A stretch of 64,000 nucleotides of DNA from an uncultured Flavobacteriales bacterium. GTDB taxonomy: Bacteria; Bacteroidota; Bacteroidia; Flavobacteriales_G; Salibacteraceae. The stretch lies in contig CALSRO010000001.1 of the NCBI GenBank assembly GCA_943788775.1, forward strand, positions 1 through 64,000, in the 5' to 3' direction. The position numbers were made by a program, and so were the translations under genes. Shown piece after piece: positions 1-8,942 of this stretch; the first letter of the stretch is position 1; each line of letters starts with the position of its first letter. A model generated the notes under the pieces. It was not told the DNA's origin. It saw nothing but the letters and a program-made list of their open reading frames with translations, and searched no databases.

Positions 1-1401
1 AACTGTCTTGCAACAGATGAGGTACATTGGGATTTTTGGTTTGAACCTCTTGTTGATTTAGGAAGCGATACTTCTTTTTGTCATAACGATGTTTTGGTGC
101 TGGATCCCTGGACTCAAAGTGCTTTTCCAATGGAATATCGGTGGAACGATAATTCAACTGATACGACTAAGGGTGTCAATCTAATCGGCCTATATTGGGT
201 TGAAGTAAGCGATGAGAACTGCGCAATCAGAGATACAATATTGGTCGATCGTTATCCAATTTTAGAGGTAGATCTTGGTGAGGATAAACAAGTATGCGAA
301 GACCAAACAATAGAGCTTAAGCCAATTGGATCTCAACCGTTGGTGAATTTTGAATGGAATGATGGGTCAACAACGAGCACACTAAGGGTTCAAGATCACG
401 GTACGTATTCAGTCACAGTTAACAATGGTCTTTGCGAAGCCCGAGATGATATTAATGTGTTTGTATTTGAGTATCCAGTTGTCGAACTTGGTAATGACAC
501 AGCTGTATGTCTTGGTGATAGACTCACACTTGATGCGACCATAGAAACTGAAATAATAAACTACCAGTGGTTTGATGGCGTAACCTCGCCATCGCGCCAA
601 TTCACGCCAACTGGCAAAGAGGAAGTTTGGGTAGAAGTAACAAATGTGGCTTGCTCCACAACTGATACTATTTTATTAGATGTCAGAAAAGTGGAGTCAA
701 TTGGACTGATCAATGACACTGTAATATGTCCAAACGAGGAAATTGCGTTGAATGCAAATGATAATTTTTCATCAATTGTTTGGAGTACAGGAGATTCAAC
801 TAATTCCCTTACGGTTTCTGATACAGGGAAATATGTTGTGGTTGCATTTGACGGCACTTGCTCCACGTTTGACAGTGTTCATGTTTCTCATAAAGAAGTT
901 CCAACAAAAGAGTCCATTGAGTTCCAGGTGCCGAATGAAATTTGCATCGGAGAATCCTTTTTTATTGAAAATGCGAATGAATTAGTTACTGCTTTCCAAT
1001 GGCAAGACGGTAGCACCTCCTCTAGTTATTTGATTGAATCTGAAGGGGATTATTGGGTGAAGGCCTATCATGAATGTGGAGTTATTGGAGATTCAATCAC
1101 AATTGTTCCTTGCGAATGCCCGATATATTTGCCGAATACTTTCAATCCGAATGGAAATGGAAGAAATGACCACTTTGGTCCTCAGTCCGATTGTGCATTC
1201 AGTGATTATATGTTCAGGGTTTTTGATAGATGGGGAGAGTTGATGTTCGAATCAACAGTTCCAGGTCAGCACTGGGATGGGTCTTATCGCGGGGTTGAAG
1301 CTCCTCCAGGCGCGTATGCATGGATCCTCGAATACAAGGCGACACATGAACGGAGCCGTTTTAAAGAGGCGTTGTCTGGTCAAGTATTACTGCTGAAATA
1401 G
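1..1401 (+). CDS. T9SS type B (CHU_C) surface protein, C-terminal part
   Basis: The frame is open to the left edge, so this is the last 466 residues of a larger protein. It holds about five repeated Ig/PKD-like modules, each with a pattern like LGxDTxVCxGDxxxLDA followed by a W-DGST and a GxYxVxV strand; the regular cysteine pairs suggest disulfides in a secreted protein. The last 90 or so residues (from CPIYLPNTFNPNGNGRND, with FDRWGE and WDGSYRG) are the gliding-motility-associated C-terminal domain, known to direct T9SS export and surface attachment. The protein is probably an adhesin or other cell-surface factor. The N-terminus and any catalytic domain lie outside the window. Confidence 0.9.
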   Translation, partial: NCLATDEVHWDFWFEPLVDLGSDTSFCHNDVLVLDPWTQSAFPMEYRWNDNSTDTTKGVNLIGLYWVEVSDENCAIRDTILVDRYPILEVDLGEDKQVCEDQTIELKPIGSQPLVNFEWNDGSTTSTLRVQDHGTYSVTVNNGLCEARDDINVFVFEYPVVELGNDTAVCLGDRLTLDATIETEIINYQWFDGVTSPSRQFTPTGKEEVWVEVTNVACSTTDTILLDVRKVESIGLINDTVICPNEEIALNANDNFSSIVWSTGDSTNSLTVSDTGKYVVVAFDGTCSTFDSVHVSHKEVPTKESIEFQVPNEICIGESFFIENANELVTAFQWQDGSTSSSYLIESEGDYWVKAYHECGVIGDSITIVPCECPIYLPNTFNPNGNGRNDHFGPQSDCAFSDYMFRVFDRWGELMFESTVPGQHWDGSYRGVEAPPGAYAWILEYKATHERSRFKEALSGQVLLLK

Positions 1402-1450
1402 TTCCTAATATCTGAGCTATCTATAAGGCTTCAATTACTTCCATGAAAGT

Positions 1451-1458
1451 TACCTTTG
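1451..1458 (+). promoter_or_regulatory. Bacteroidota -7 box before gatB
   Basis: TACCTTTG matches the Bacteroidota primary sigma -7 consensus TAnnTTTG. No good -33 TTG is seen at the usual 19-20 base spacing. Transcription would start near 1464, which favours the GTG at 1474 over the TTG at 1456 as the gatB start. Confidence 0.45.
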
Positions 1459-1473
1459 CTTCAATTAAAGACT

Positions 1474-2928
1474 GTGACTGAAAATAAGATTAACGAATAC
1501 GAAGTGGTTGTGGGACTCGAAGTCCACGCTCAGCTATTGACAAGAACGAAGGCTTTTTCCTCGGATACAAATGAATATGGCAATTTGCCAAATTCGAACA
1601 CCAATGCTGTGAGCCTCGGTCATCCAGGAACTCTTCCAGTATTAAATGAGAAAAGCATTGAGTATGCCGTCCGCTTAGGATTGGCCGTAAACGCTGATAT
1701 CCGACAGCATAATGAATTCGCTCGTAAGAACTATTTCTATGCCGATTTACCTAAAGGATATCAAATAACACAGGATACTACACCAATCTGTAATAATGGA
1801 TTTGTCACCATTAAAAAAGAAGATGGAACGGAAAAGAAAATAGCTCTTACTCGAATACACATGGAGGAAGATTCTGGGAAGAGCATCCATGATTTGAGTC
1901 CATTTGATACAATGATTGATTTAAATCGAGCAGGTGTGCCATTATTAGAAATAGTTTCTGAACCAGAAATGAGATCGGGCGATGACGCGTATCAATATTT
2001 AACTGAGGTTAGAAAGTTGGTCAGGTACCTGGAGATATGCGATGGGAATATGGAGGAGGGAAGCCTTCGATGCGATGCTAATATTTCGGTGCGAAAAAGA
2101 GGGTCGAGTAAGTTTGGAACCCGAGTGGAAGTTAAGAACCTGAATAGTATTCGAAATGTGAAGCGGGCCATTGACTATGAATTTGTGCGTCAGGTGGAAT
2201 TGATTGAAATGGGTGGTGAAGTCAAAAAAACTACACTGACTTTTAATGCTACTACTGGCGAAACATCCATTATGCGAGTAAAGGAGGAGGCGGATGACTA
2301 CCGTTATTTTCCCGAACCGGATTTGCAACCGTATTTGGTCACTAAAGAATACATCGAAAATATTCGGAGCACCATGCCTCCCTTGCCAAGCGAGTTATAC
2401 GCTAAGTACAAACAATTAGGGTTGAGTGACTATGATGCATCTGTATTAACGGATGATAAGTCATTTGCACTCTATTTTGAAGATATTCTCAACTATACAA
2501 CAGATGCCAAATCTGCCGCGAACTGGATGATGGGAGAAGTGAAGGGGTATCTCAATGAACAAGCAACTGAGATATCGAAATTTCCCATTGATGCGAAGCG
2601 GCTCGCAGCTCTTATAAATATGGTTGCAAATGGCCAAATGGGTCGTACAATGGCCTCACAGCAATTGTTTACCTTGATGATTGGTTCTACCGATTCACCT
2701 GAAGCTCTCGCAGAAAGGCACGGATTAGTGCAAGTAGGTGGAGAAGATGAACTTGCAGGTTGGATACAACAATCCATGGACGCCTATCCTGATAAGGTGG
2801 CAGAATATAGAGGTGGAAAGAAAGGTATATTAGGCCTTTTCATGGGTGAGGTAATGCGGCTCAGCGGAGGCAAAGCAGATCCTAAAAAGACCAACTCTAT
2901 GATTAGAGAAGCACTAGATAATGAATGA
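1474..2928 (+). CDS. gatB: Asp-tRNA(Asn)/Glu-tRNA(Gln) amidotransferase subunit B
   Basis: GatB amidates Glu-tRNA(Gln) (and Asp-tRNA(Asn)) in the cytoplasm as part of GatCAB, using ammonia released by GatA. The 484-residue protein has the family's usual length. It shows the N-terminal VGLEVHAQL, the ADLPKGYQITQ segment, IHMEEDSGKSIHD, the LNRAGVPLLEIVSEP signature, and the C-terminal YqeY-like tail ending in IREALDNE. A TTG at 1456 is an alternative start, but it lies within the probable promoter box, so I chose GTG at 1474. gatA and gatC are not in the window. The gene overlaps the following lipoprotein gene by 8 bases, so the two are probably cotranscribed. Confidence 0.95.
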   Translation: MTENKINEYEVVVGLEVHAQLLTRTKAFSSDTNEYGNLPNSNTNAVSLGHPGTLPVLNEKSIEYAVRLGLAVNADIRQHNEFARKNYFYADLPKGYQITQDTTPICNNGFVTIKKEDGTEKKIALTRIHMEEDSGKSIHDLSPFDTMIDLNRAGVPLLEIVSEPEMRSGDDAYQYLTEVRKLVRYLEICDGNMEEGSLRCDANISVRKRGSSKFGTRVEVKNLNSIRNVKRAIDYEFVRQVELIEMGGEVKKTTLTFNATTGETSIMRVKEEADDYRYFPEPDLQPYLVTKEYIENIRSTMPPLPSELYAKYKQLGLSDYDASVLTDDKSFALYFEDILNYTTDAKSAANWMMGEVKGYLNEQATEISKFPIDAKRLAALINMVANGQMGRTMASQQLFTLMIGSTDSPEALAERHGLVQVGGEDELAGWIQQSMDAYPDKVAEYRGGKKGILGLFMGEVMRLSGGKADPKKTNSMIREALDNE

Positions 2929-4141
2929 TAAAATGAAAGGAATGAAGAAATTATTAGTACCCATGTTTGCCATGCTGTTGATGGCTGGGGCTTGTTCAAA
3001 TACGACCAAAGAAGATGGTGACTCTGGCACTGAGGCTTTAGCATTAATTGACGGTGTTTCCGAAACTGGTGAAGTTGCCCAAACCAAGGAGCCAATCAAG
3101 CGTGAACCTGCTACGGTCACTATTTCTGGAAAGATTGAAGGAGGGGAAAATGCGGATGTCTATCTTCAAATTGTGGAGTCGAAAGGAGTGAAAGGACTTG
3201 ATACCATAAAAGCTGGACCAAATGGTGAGTATAAGTTTGAATATACATCGGATCTACCTGAGTTTTATCGCGTTGGTACCAACGAACAGAATTCGTTCTA
3301 TTTAGTGTTGGAACCAGGGGAAAGTGCAGAAGTCAATGCCAAGAATCAAAACTTATTCAAAACGTATGAAATTATCGAGGCACCTGAAGAGTGTCATCGA
3401 ATGAAAGAAATGAATGGGATAACCGGTATGATGGATTCTATCAATATGATCATGCAGGCCTCTCAGATGAACAAGGATCAACGGATGTTCCAGAATGCTT
3501 TGGTAGAGTTTGATAACATAAGCATCAAAATGAATAGAGAGATTAAAGCTTATATCAATCGTAAACCGGCAAGCTTGAGTTCATTGGCAGCACTGCAAAA
3601 TTTAAATTTTGATCAGGAGTTTGATTATTATCTGAAGGTAATAACTGCTTTAGATGGAATCGCAAACGGTAATGACATCTACGATAATATGGCCGCTCAA
3701 ATTCTAAGTATGAGAAAAGTGGCTGTTGGATCTGAGGCTCCAGAAATTACCATGTCACAGCCAAATGGTGAGGTGATTAGTCTGAGTGATTTCAGAGGTC
3801 AGTATGTTTTAATTGATTTTTGGGCTTCATGGTGTGGACCATGCCGAAGAGAGAATCCAAACGTCAAGAAGGTTTATGATAAGTACCATGAAAAAGGATT
3901 TGAAATACTTGGAGTTTCATTGGATAAGGCAATGCAGCCTTGGTTAAACGCCATAGGTCAGGATGGTTTAGAGTGGAGGCATGTAAGTGACCTTAAATTT
4001 TGGAGTTCACCAGTGGTAGCAGAATATCAAGTTACAGGAATTCCTCACACAGTTTTGGTTGATCCAAAGGGAATTATTGTTGCCAAGAATCTGAGAGGTG
4101 AGGCTTTAGACCTAAAACTTGCTCAGCTATTGGGGGAATAA
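2921..4141 (+). CDS. TlpA-like thioredoxin-fold lipoprotein with DUF4369-type N-terminus
   Basis: This 406-residue protein has a lipobox (LMAGAC) after a short hydrophobic signal, so it is probably lipid-anchored and periplasmic. An N-terminal beta domain of the DUF4369 kind (from about residue 65, ISGKIEGG) is followed by helices and then a TlpA/AhpC-like thioredoxin domain from about residue 275. The redox motif WCGPC is at residues 304-308 and the cis-proline loop GIPHTVLVD is near the C-terminus. Such proteins are thiol-disulfide reductases serving periplasmic protein or cytochrome c maturation; the partner here is unknown. ATG codons at 2921, 2933 and 2942 are all possible. The gene overlaps gatB by 8 bases and ends 3 bases before the M1 peptidase gene. 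Confidence 0.88.
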   Translation: MNDKMKGMKKLLVPMFAMLLMAGACSNTTKEDGDSGTEALALIDGVSETGEVAQTKEPIKREPATVTISGKIEGGENADVYLQIVESKGVKGLDTIKAGPNGEYKFEYTSDLPEFYRVGTNEQNSFYLVLEPGESAEVNAKNQNLFKTYEIIEAPEECHRMKEMNGITGMMDSINMIMQASQMNKDQRMFQNALVEFDNISIKMNREIKAYINRKPASLSSLAALQNLNFDQEFDYYLKVITALDGIANGNDIYDNMAAQILSMRKVAVGSEAPEITMSQPNGEVISLSDFRGQYVLIDFWASWCGPCRRENPNVKKVYDKYHEKGFEILGVSLDKAMQPWLNAIGQDGLEWRHVSDLKFWSSPVVAEYQVTGIPHTVLVDPKGIIVAKNLRGEALDLKLAQLLGE

Positions 4142-4144
4142 AAA

Positions 4145-7129
4145 ATGCGTAAATCTCTCATCATTTTATTATTATGTTGGAGCAGTTTATCCTTTGCACA
4201 ATACTTTCAGCAAGATGTTGCATATAACATCCGAATAGAACTGGATGACAAGAACATGATGCTTCGAGGTGATGAGGAAGTGGTCTATACAAATAATAGC
4301 CCTGATGATTTGTCCTTCGTCTATTTTCACCTTTGGCCCAATGCATATAAGAACAAAAAAACAGCCCTAGCCAAGCAGCTCATACGAATGGGCGAGACTA
4401 AACTCTACTTTGCTGAAGAAGAGGACTTAGGCTATATAGACAGCTTATCGTTTGCTTTGAATGGCAAACTCTGTAGGTGGGAATTCGATAGCACGCACAT
4501 AGATATTTGTAAGATTTGGTTTGAAGAGCCGCTTAAACCAGGACAATCAGTCACCATAAGTACTCCATTCAGAGTGAAAATTCCAAGTGGAAGTATCTCC
4601 AGACTGGGTCATGTAGGAGAGAGTTTTCAAATAACTCAATGGTATCCAAAACCAGCCGTTTACGATACAGCGGGCTGGCACCAGATGCCTTACTTAACGC
4701 AAGGCGAATTTTATTCAGAGTTTGGTTCATTTGATGTGTACATAACACTGCCTGCAAATTACGTTGTTGGCGCTACGGGTGATTTGCAAACCAATTCCGA
4801 ACATCTATTTCTAGACAAGAAGCTTGCTGAAACCAAGAAATGGTTAAAGGAACGTGAGGAGAATAATGATTGGAATGACAATAAGCAATTAGATTTTCCA
4901 GAGTCAAGTAGTGAGATGAAAACGCTTCATTTTCATCAGGATCGAGTGCATGATTTTGGATGGTTTGCTGATAAACGTTATCATTTGCTAAAGGGAAGAG
5001 TGGGATTACCCCATTCAACGGATAGTGTTGATGTCTGGACAATGTTTACAAACAAGAATGCTAAGCTTTGGAAGAATAGTATTGAATACATGCACGATGC
5101 GGTTTATTACTATTCGCTTTGGAATGGGGACTATCCATACGCGCACGCTACGGCAGCAGATGGAACCATCTCTGCAGGTGGTGGAATGGAATATCCTAAC
5201 GTCACTGTTATTGGTGAGTCAGGAAATGAACTAGGATTGGAAACTGTGATAATGCACGAAGTAGGACATAATTGGTTTTATGGAATTCTCGGCAGTAATG
5301 AAAGACGATATCCTTGGTTAGATGAAGGTTTAAATAGCTATAACGAGCAGCGATATCTCAGCACTAAGTATCCTGATGGTAAGGTGTTGTCGAAAAGTGG
5401 CTCGACCAAATTGCTCGATTTTGCAGGGCTTGATATATACGACATTGAGGATCAACACTACTTGACGTATTTATTGCAAAGTCGGACGAATCGAGATCAA
5501 CCGATGGATATACCAGCGGATGAATATTCTTTGCTAAACTACGGGTTCATTGTCTATTCAAAATCTGCCGTGACAATGAACTATTTGCGACATTACCTAG
5601 GCGATTCCACAATGGATGCAGGAATGCAGCGCTATTTTGAAGAGAATAAATTCAAACATCCATATCCAAAAAGCTTGGAAAGCGCAATCGAAACAACTTC
5701 CGATGAAGAGTTAGATTGGTTCTTTAGAGATATTGTTACAACTAAAGAAAAGCTGGATTATGGAATTTCGAGCGTTAAGTCTACCGACACCGATACGAAA
5801 GTTAAACTAAAAAATAGGGGACTCAGCACACCAGTGCATGTGGCCCTGATGAATGGAGAAAAGGTCGTTGCAGATCAATGGGTCGAAGGATTTAAACATG
5901 ACACGACTATCACATTTAATGGACAAGGCGATCGGGTAGAGATTGATCCAAAAGGTATAATGCCAGAGAACATTAGAGACAATAATTATTCAAAGACATC
6001 AGGACTTTTAAAGAAAACAGAACCAGTAAAATTCAAGTTTTTTGGAGGGGTAGAAAACCCTAGAGTAAACCAAGTTTTCTTTACTCCAATGCTCGGAATG
6101 AATGTTCCCAATGGACTTATGCCCGGTTTAGTTCTCTACAATCACTCGGTACCTGCTAGAAGATTCACCTATTTGTTGGTACCAATGGTTGGTACAAAAG
6201 GATGGAACCCAGTGGGTGCTGGTATCTTGTCTTATTCCATTCAGCCCGTAGAGTCGGTTATCGAAAATATTGAGATAAGCCTTTCTGGAAAACGTTACGC
6301 TGAGGACCGAAGGTTTGCGGAAAGTGTTTTATATAATCGTATTAACCCGAAAGCAACATTTTACCTAAGACCAAGGAAATATAGCGGACTTGCTTCCCAG
6401 AAGTTTAGTCTAGGCTCTATTTATATACTAAATCAAACTCCATCAGCGAACGCTGCCGGTGAAGTTCAACTGAAGACCAGCAGTAATTTCTTTAATCGCG
6501 CAGATTATCGATTCCAATACAATCATCCAGTATATAAGGCAAACATTTTTGCTGGAGCAGAGCAGAACTCTGAATTTGTAAGGACCTCTATTGAGGTGAG
6601 GGAAATCATCAAGATTCCAAAGGTTGTCAGATTGAACTTGAGATATTTTGCAGGGGCATTCTTGACGAACACTAGTTTCAATCCTGCTTACAATTGGAGA
6701 ATGGACGGACAAAGTGCTGCTAATGATTATGCATATGACGGTGAATTCTTCGATCGAAGTAGTTCAGATGATATTTTGTCACGTCAATTCATGGAGAATC
6801 ATGGAGCTTTTAAAGTCCCCACAGCGGTAGGCCAATCAAGTATTTGGATTTCTTCTTTCAATGTGAAAGCCAAGCTTGGTAAAACGCCTATTGGTTTATT
6901 TGCAGATTTTGGAACAAGCAACAATGAAGCCTTCATGTATGACGCTGGAGTATATTTAGCATTGGTTCCAGACGTGATTGAAGTGTATTTCCCATTACTT
7001 TATTCTAAATCCATTGGCGCGAACATAAAAGCGAACAACTTAGAATGGGTTGACCTCATTAGATTTCAAGTTGGGCTGGAAAAGCTGTATTTAATTGAGA
7101 AATTCAAACGGCTTGAAATAAATCCATGA
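4145..7129 (+). CDS. M1 family metallopeptidase, secreted or outer-membrane associated
   Basis: The 994-residue protein begins with a clear signal peptide (MRKSLIILLLCWSSLSFAQ). It has the M1 exopeptidase motif GGMEYP and the zinc site HEVGH at residues 371-375 with the third ligand E394 (WLDEGLN), so it is predicted to be an active zinc aminopeptidase or related metallopeptidase. The catalytic half is followed by about 400 residues rich in beta strands and aromatic residues, a layout common in long Bacteroidota M1 proteins and possibly membrane-associated. No T9SS tail is visible. The stop overlaps the lpxH start in an ATGA tetranucleotide, which suggests translational coupling. Confidence 0.88.
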   Translation: MRKSLIILLLCWSSLSFAQYFQQDVAYNIRIELDDKNMMLRGDEEVVYTNNSPDDLSFVYFHLWPNAYKNKKTALAKQLIRMGETKLYFAEEEDLGYIDSLSFALNGKLCRWEFDSTHIDICKIWFEEPLKPGQSVTISTPFRVKIPSGSISRLGHVGESFQITQWYPKPAVYDTAGWHQMPYLTQGEFYSEFGSFDVYITLPANYVVGATGDLQTNSEHLFLDKKLAETKKWLKEREENNDWNDNKQLDFPESSSEMKTLHFHQDRVHDFGWFADKRYHLLKGRVGLPHSTDSVDVWTMFTNKNAKLWKNSIEYMHDAVYYYSLWNGDYPYAHATAADGTISAGGGMEYPNVTVIGESGNELGLETVIMHEVGHNWFYGILGSNERRYPWLDEGLNSYNEQRYLSTKYPDGKVLSKSGSTKLLDFAGLDIYDIEDQHYLTYLLQSRTNRDQPMDIPADEYSLLNYGFIVYSKSAVTMNYLRHYLGDSTMDAGMQRYFEENKFKHPYPKSLESAIETTSDEELDWFFRDIVTTKEKLDYGISSVKSTDTDTKVKLKNRGLSTPVHVALMNGEKVVADQWVEGFKHDTTITFNGQGDRVEIDPKGIMPENIRDNNYSKTSGLLKKTEPVKFKFFGGVENPRVNQVFFTPMLGMNVPNGLMPGLVLYNHSVPARRFTYLLVPMVGTKGWNPVGAGILSYSIQPVESVIENIEISLSGKRYAEDRRFAESVLYNRINPKATFYLRPRKYSGLASQKFSLGSIYILNQTPSANAAGEVQLKTSSNFFNRADYRFQYNHPVYKANIFAGAEQNSEFVRTSIEVREIIKIPKVVRLNLRYFAGAFLTNTSFNPAYNWRMDGQSAANDYAYDGEFFDRSSSDDILSRQFMENHGAFKVPTAVGQSSIWISSFNVKAKLGKTPIGLFADFGTSNNEAFMYDAGVYLALVPDVIEVYFPLLYSKSIGANIKANNLEWVDLIRFQVGLEKLYLIEKFKRLEINP

Positions 7130-7872
7130 TTGGGTCTAACATATATTTCGCTTCGGATTTTCATTTGGGCTCAGCAGTCGATGTTGATCATACAAGAGAA
7201 AAAAAAGTGGTTGCGTGGCTCGACTCAATATCCCGAGATGCCTCTGAAATCTATCTTGTTGGCGATGTTTTTGATTTTTGGTTCGAATACAAACACGTAG
7301 TACCAAAGGGTTTTGTTCGTTTGCTTGGTAAACTGGCTCAACTAAGTGACTCTGGAGTCAAGATTCACATTTTTACGGGTAATCATGATGTTTGGATGTT
7401 TAAATATTTTGAGCGCGAAATTGGAGCCACTATGTATTATGAACCAATTCAACGAGTAATAGGTGGCAAACGATTTTTGATTGGTCATGGTGATGGTCTC
7501 GGTCCTGGGGATCATGGATATAAAATCATAAAGGCTGTTTTTACCAATAAACTTTGTCAAAGAATGTTTGCTGCGCTGCATCCAGCTTTTGGTGTCAGCT
7601 TAGCGCGTTTTTTTTCACGTAAGAGTCGGGAAACCACTGGCGCCAAGGATTCAATATATCTAGGAGATAATAAAGAGTATTTGGTTCAATATTGCGAGTC
7701 AGTGCTTAAGGATGAGTATTTCGATTACTTCATTTTCGGCCATCGACATATGGTCTTAGATAAGGTCCTTACTAAGGGAAGCCGATATATTAATCTTGGC
7801 GAATGGTTTACTTCATGTAACTACGCTAAGTTCGATGGGCAAGAACTAAGCTTACACCGTTTCGAAAACTAG
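7126..7872 (+). CDS. lpxH: UDP-2,3-diacylglucosamine diphosphatase (LpxH-like)
   Basis: This calcineurin-like metallophosphoesterase of 248 residues shows the ordered metal-binding motifs SDFHLGS (near residue 11), GDVFDFWFEY, GNHDVW, HGDG and GHRH. These match the LpxH branch, which hydrolyses UDP-2,3-diacylglucosamine to lipid X in lipid A synthesis at the inner membrane. It is the last gene of the gatB operon and overlaps the M1 peptidase gene by 4 bases. Its TAG stop shares a CTAG palindrome with the TAG stop of gap on the other strand, so there is no intergenic space. The family also includes paralogues of unknown substrate, so the exact reaction is inferred. Confidence 0.87.
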   Translation: MIGSNIYFASDFHLGSAVDVDHTREKKVVAWLDSISRDASEIYLVGDVFDFWFEYKHVVPKGFVRLLGKLAQLSDSGVKIHIFTGNHDVWMFKYFEREIGATMYYEPIQRVIGGKRFLIGHGDGLGPGDHGYKIIKAVFTNKLCQRMFAALHPAFGVSLARFFSRKSRETTGAKDSIYLGDNKEYLVQYCESVLKDEYFDYFIFGHRHMVLDKVLTKGSRYINLGEWFTSCNYAKFDGQELSLHRFEN

Positions 7873-8855
7873 GCGATCCGCATCGCTAACTCTGCTAATC
7901 GATTGGAGTAGCCCCATTCATTGTCGTACCATCCAACTACCTTAACCATTCGTCCGAGCGTTGAGGTTAGCTGACTGTCAAAAACACAACTGTGAGAGTT
8001 GTCGATGACATCTATAGAAACAAGAGGGTCATCTGTATATTCTAGAATGCCCTTTAAATTTGTGTCAGCGGCTTTTTTGAAGGCTGTATTTATAGCTTCG
8101 ATACTCACTTCTTCGGTGAGAAAACAACTCAAATCGGTTAAAGAACCATTTGGAACAGGAACTCGGATACCAGCTCCACCGATTTTGCCATCGAGTTCTG
8201 AAAATATTTTAGTTATTGCTTTGGCAGCTCCTGTGGTTGTCGGTACAATGCTCTGCGCACCTGCTCTCCCTCTGCGCCAATCCTTATGTGGTGCATCATG
8301 CAGGCGTTGGTCACTCGTATAGGAATGTACGGTGGTTATATATGCTTGCTCAATTTTCCAATTATCCTGAAGTACCTTAATTAACGGGGCAGCGCTGTTG
8401 GTTGTGCAGGAGGCATTGGATACAATTTGTTCAGTTCCATCAAGTAAGTGGTCATTTACTCCAAGTACAATCGTTTTCGTATCTGCGTCAGCAGCGGGAG
8501 CGGAGATAATTACTTTTTTTGCACCAGCATTAATATGCTTTTTAGCTTGTTTAGTTTCTCTGAATAGACCTGTCGCTTCAATCACTAGGTCTATTTTTAA
8601 ATCTGCCCAGGGTAGGGTTTTAGGGTCTTTTTGATTCAGAATTAAAACCTCCTTTCCATCGATATTAAGATGGTCACCAGAAACAATGATTGCTCTTGGA
8701 AATTTTCCATGTATAGAATCATATTTAAGAAGGTGAGCAAGGTTGTTTATTTCTCCTAAATCATTGATTGCTACTAATTCAATTTCAGGATGGTTTTGAA
8801 TCACCCTCGTAAAAGTTCTTCCAATTCTTCCAAAGCCGTTTATGGCAACTCTCAT
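7869..8855 (-). CDS. gap: Glyceraldehyde-3-phosphate dehydrogenase, type I
   Basis: This 328-residue cytosolic enzyme oxidises and phosphorylates glyceraldehyde-3-phosphate using NAD in glycolysis, and runs in reverse for gluconeogenesis. The Rossmann motif NGFGRIGR is at residues 6-13 and the active-site SNASCTTN carries the catalytic cysteine at residue 150; the His partner lies in TTVHSYTSDQ. The length is typical. An acidic residue (NDLG, near 31-34) at the end of the second beta strand favours NAD over NADP. The gene is monocistronic, lying downstream of the terminator of the neighbouring minus-strand gene and converging on lpxH with overlapping stops. Confidence 0.96.
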   Translation of the reverse strand: MRVAINGFGRIGRTFTRVIQNHPEIELVAINDLGEINNLAHLLKYDSIHGKFPRAIIVSGDHLNIDGKEVLILNQKDPKTLPWADLKIDLVIEATGLFRETKQAKKHINAGAKKVIISAPAADADTKTIVLGVNDHLLDGTEQIVSNASCTTNSAAPLIKVLQDNWKIEQAYITTVHSYTSDQRLHDAPHKDWRRGRAGAQSIVPTTTGAAKAITKIFSELDGKIGGAGIRVPVPNGSLTDLSCFLTEEVSIEAINTAFKKAADTNLKGILEYTDDPLVSIDVIDNSHSCVFDSQLTSTLGRMVKVVGWYDNEWGYSNRLAELAMRIA

Positions 8856-8894
8856 CTGTGACTATCTATTATTTGAATACAAATATCATGAAAC

Positions 8895-8924
8895 AAAAAA
8901 CCCCGAGGAGTGCTCGGGGTTTTA
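8895..8924 (-). terminator. Rho-independent terminator of the 8943 gene
   Basis: The inverted repeat CCCCGAG (8901-8907) and CTCGGGG (8913-8919) forms a 7-bp GC-rich stem with a 5-base loop. On the minus strand it is followed by a T-run (complement of 8895-8900). It lies just past the stop of the minus-strand T9SS cargo gene and before gap, so it separates the two transcripts. Confidence 0.85.
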
Positions 8925-8942
8925 AAACGTTAAATGGTTAAT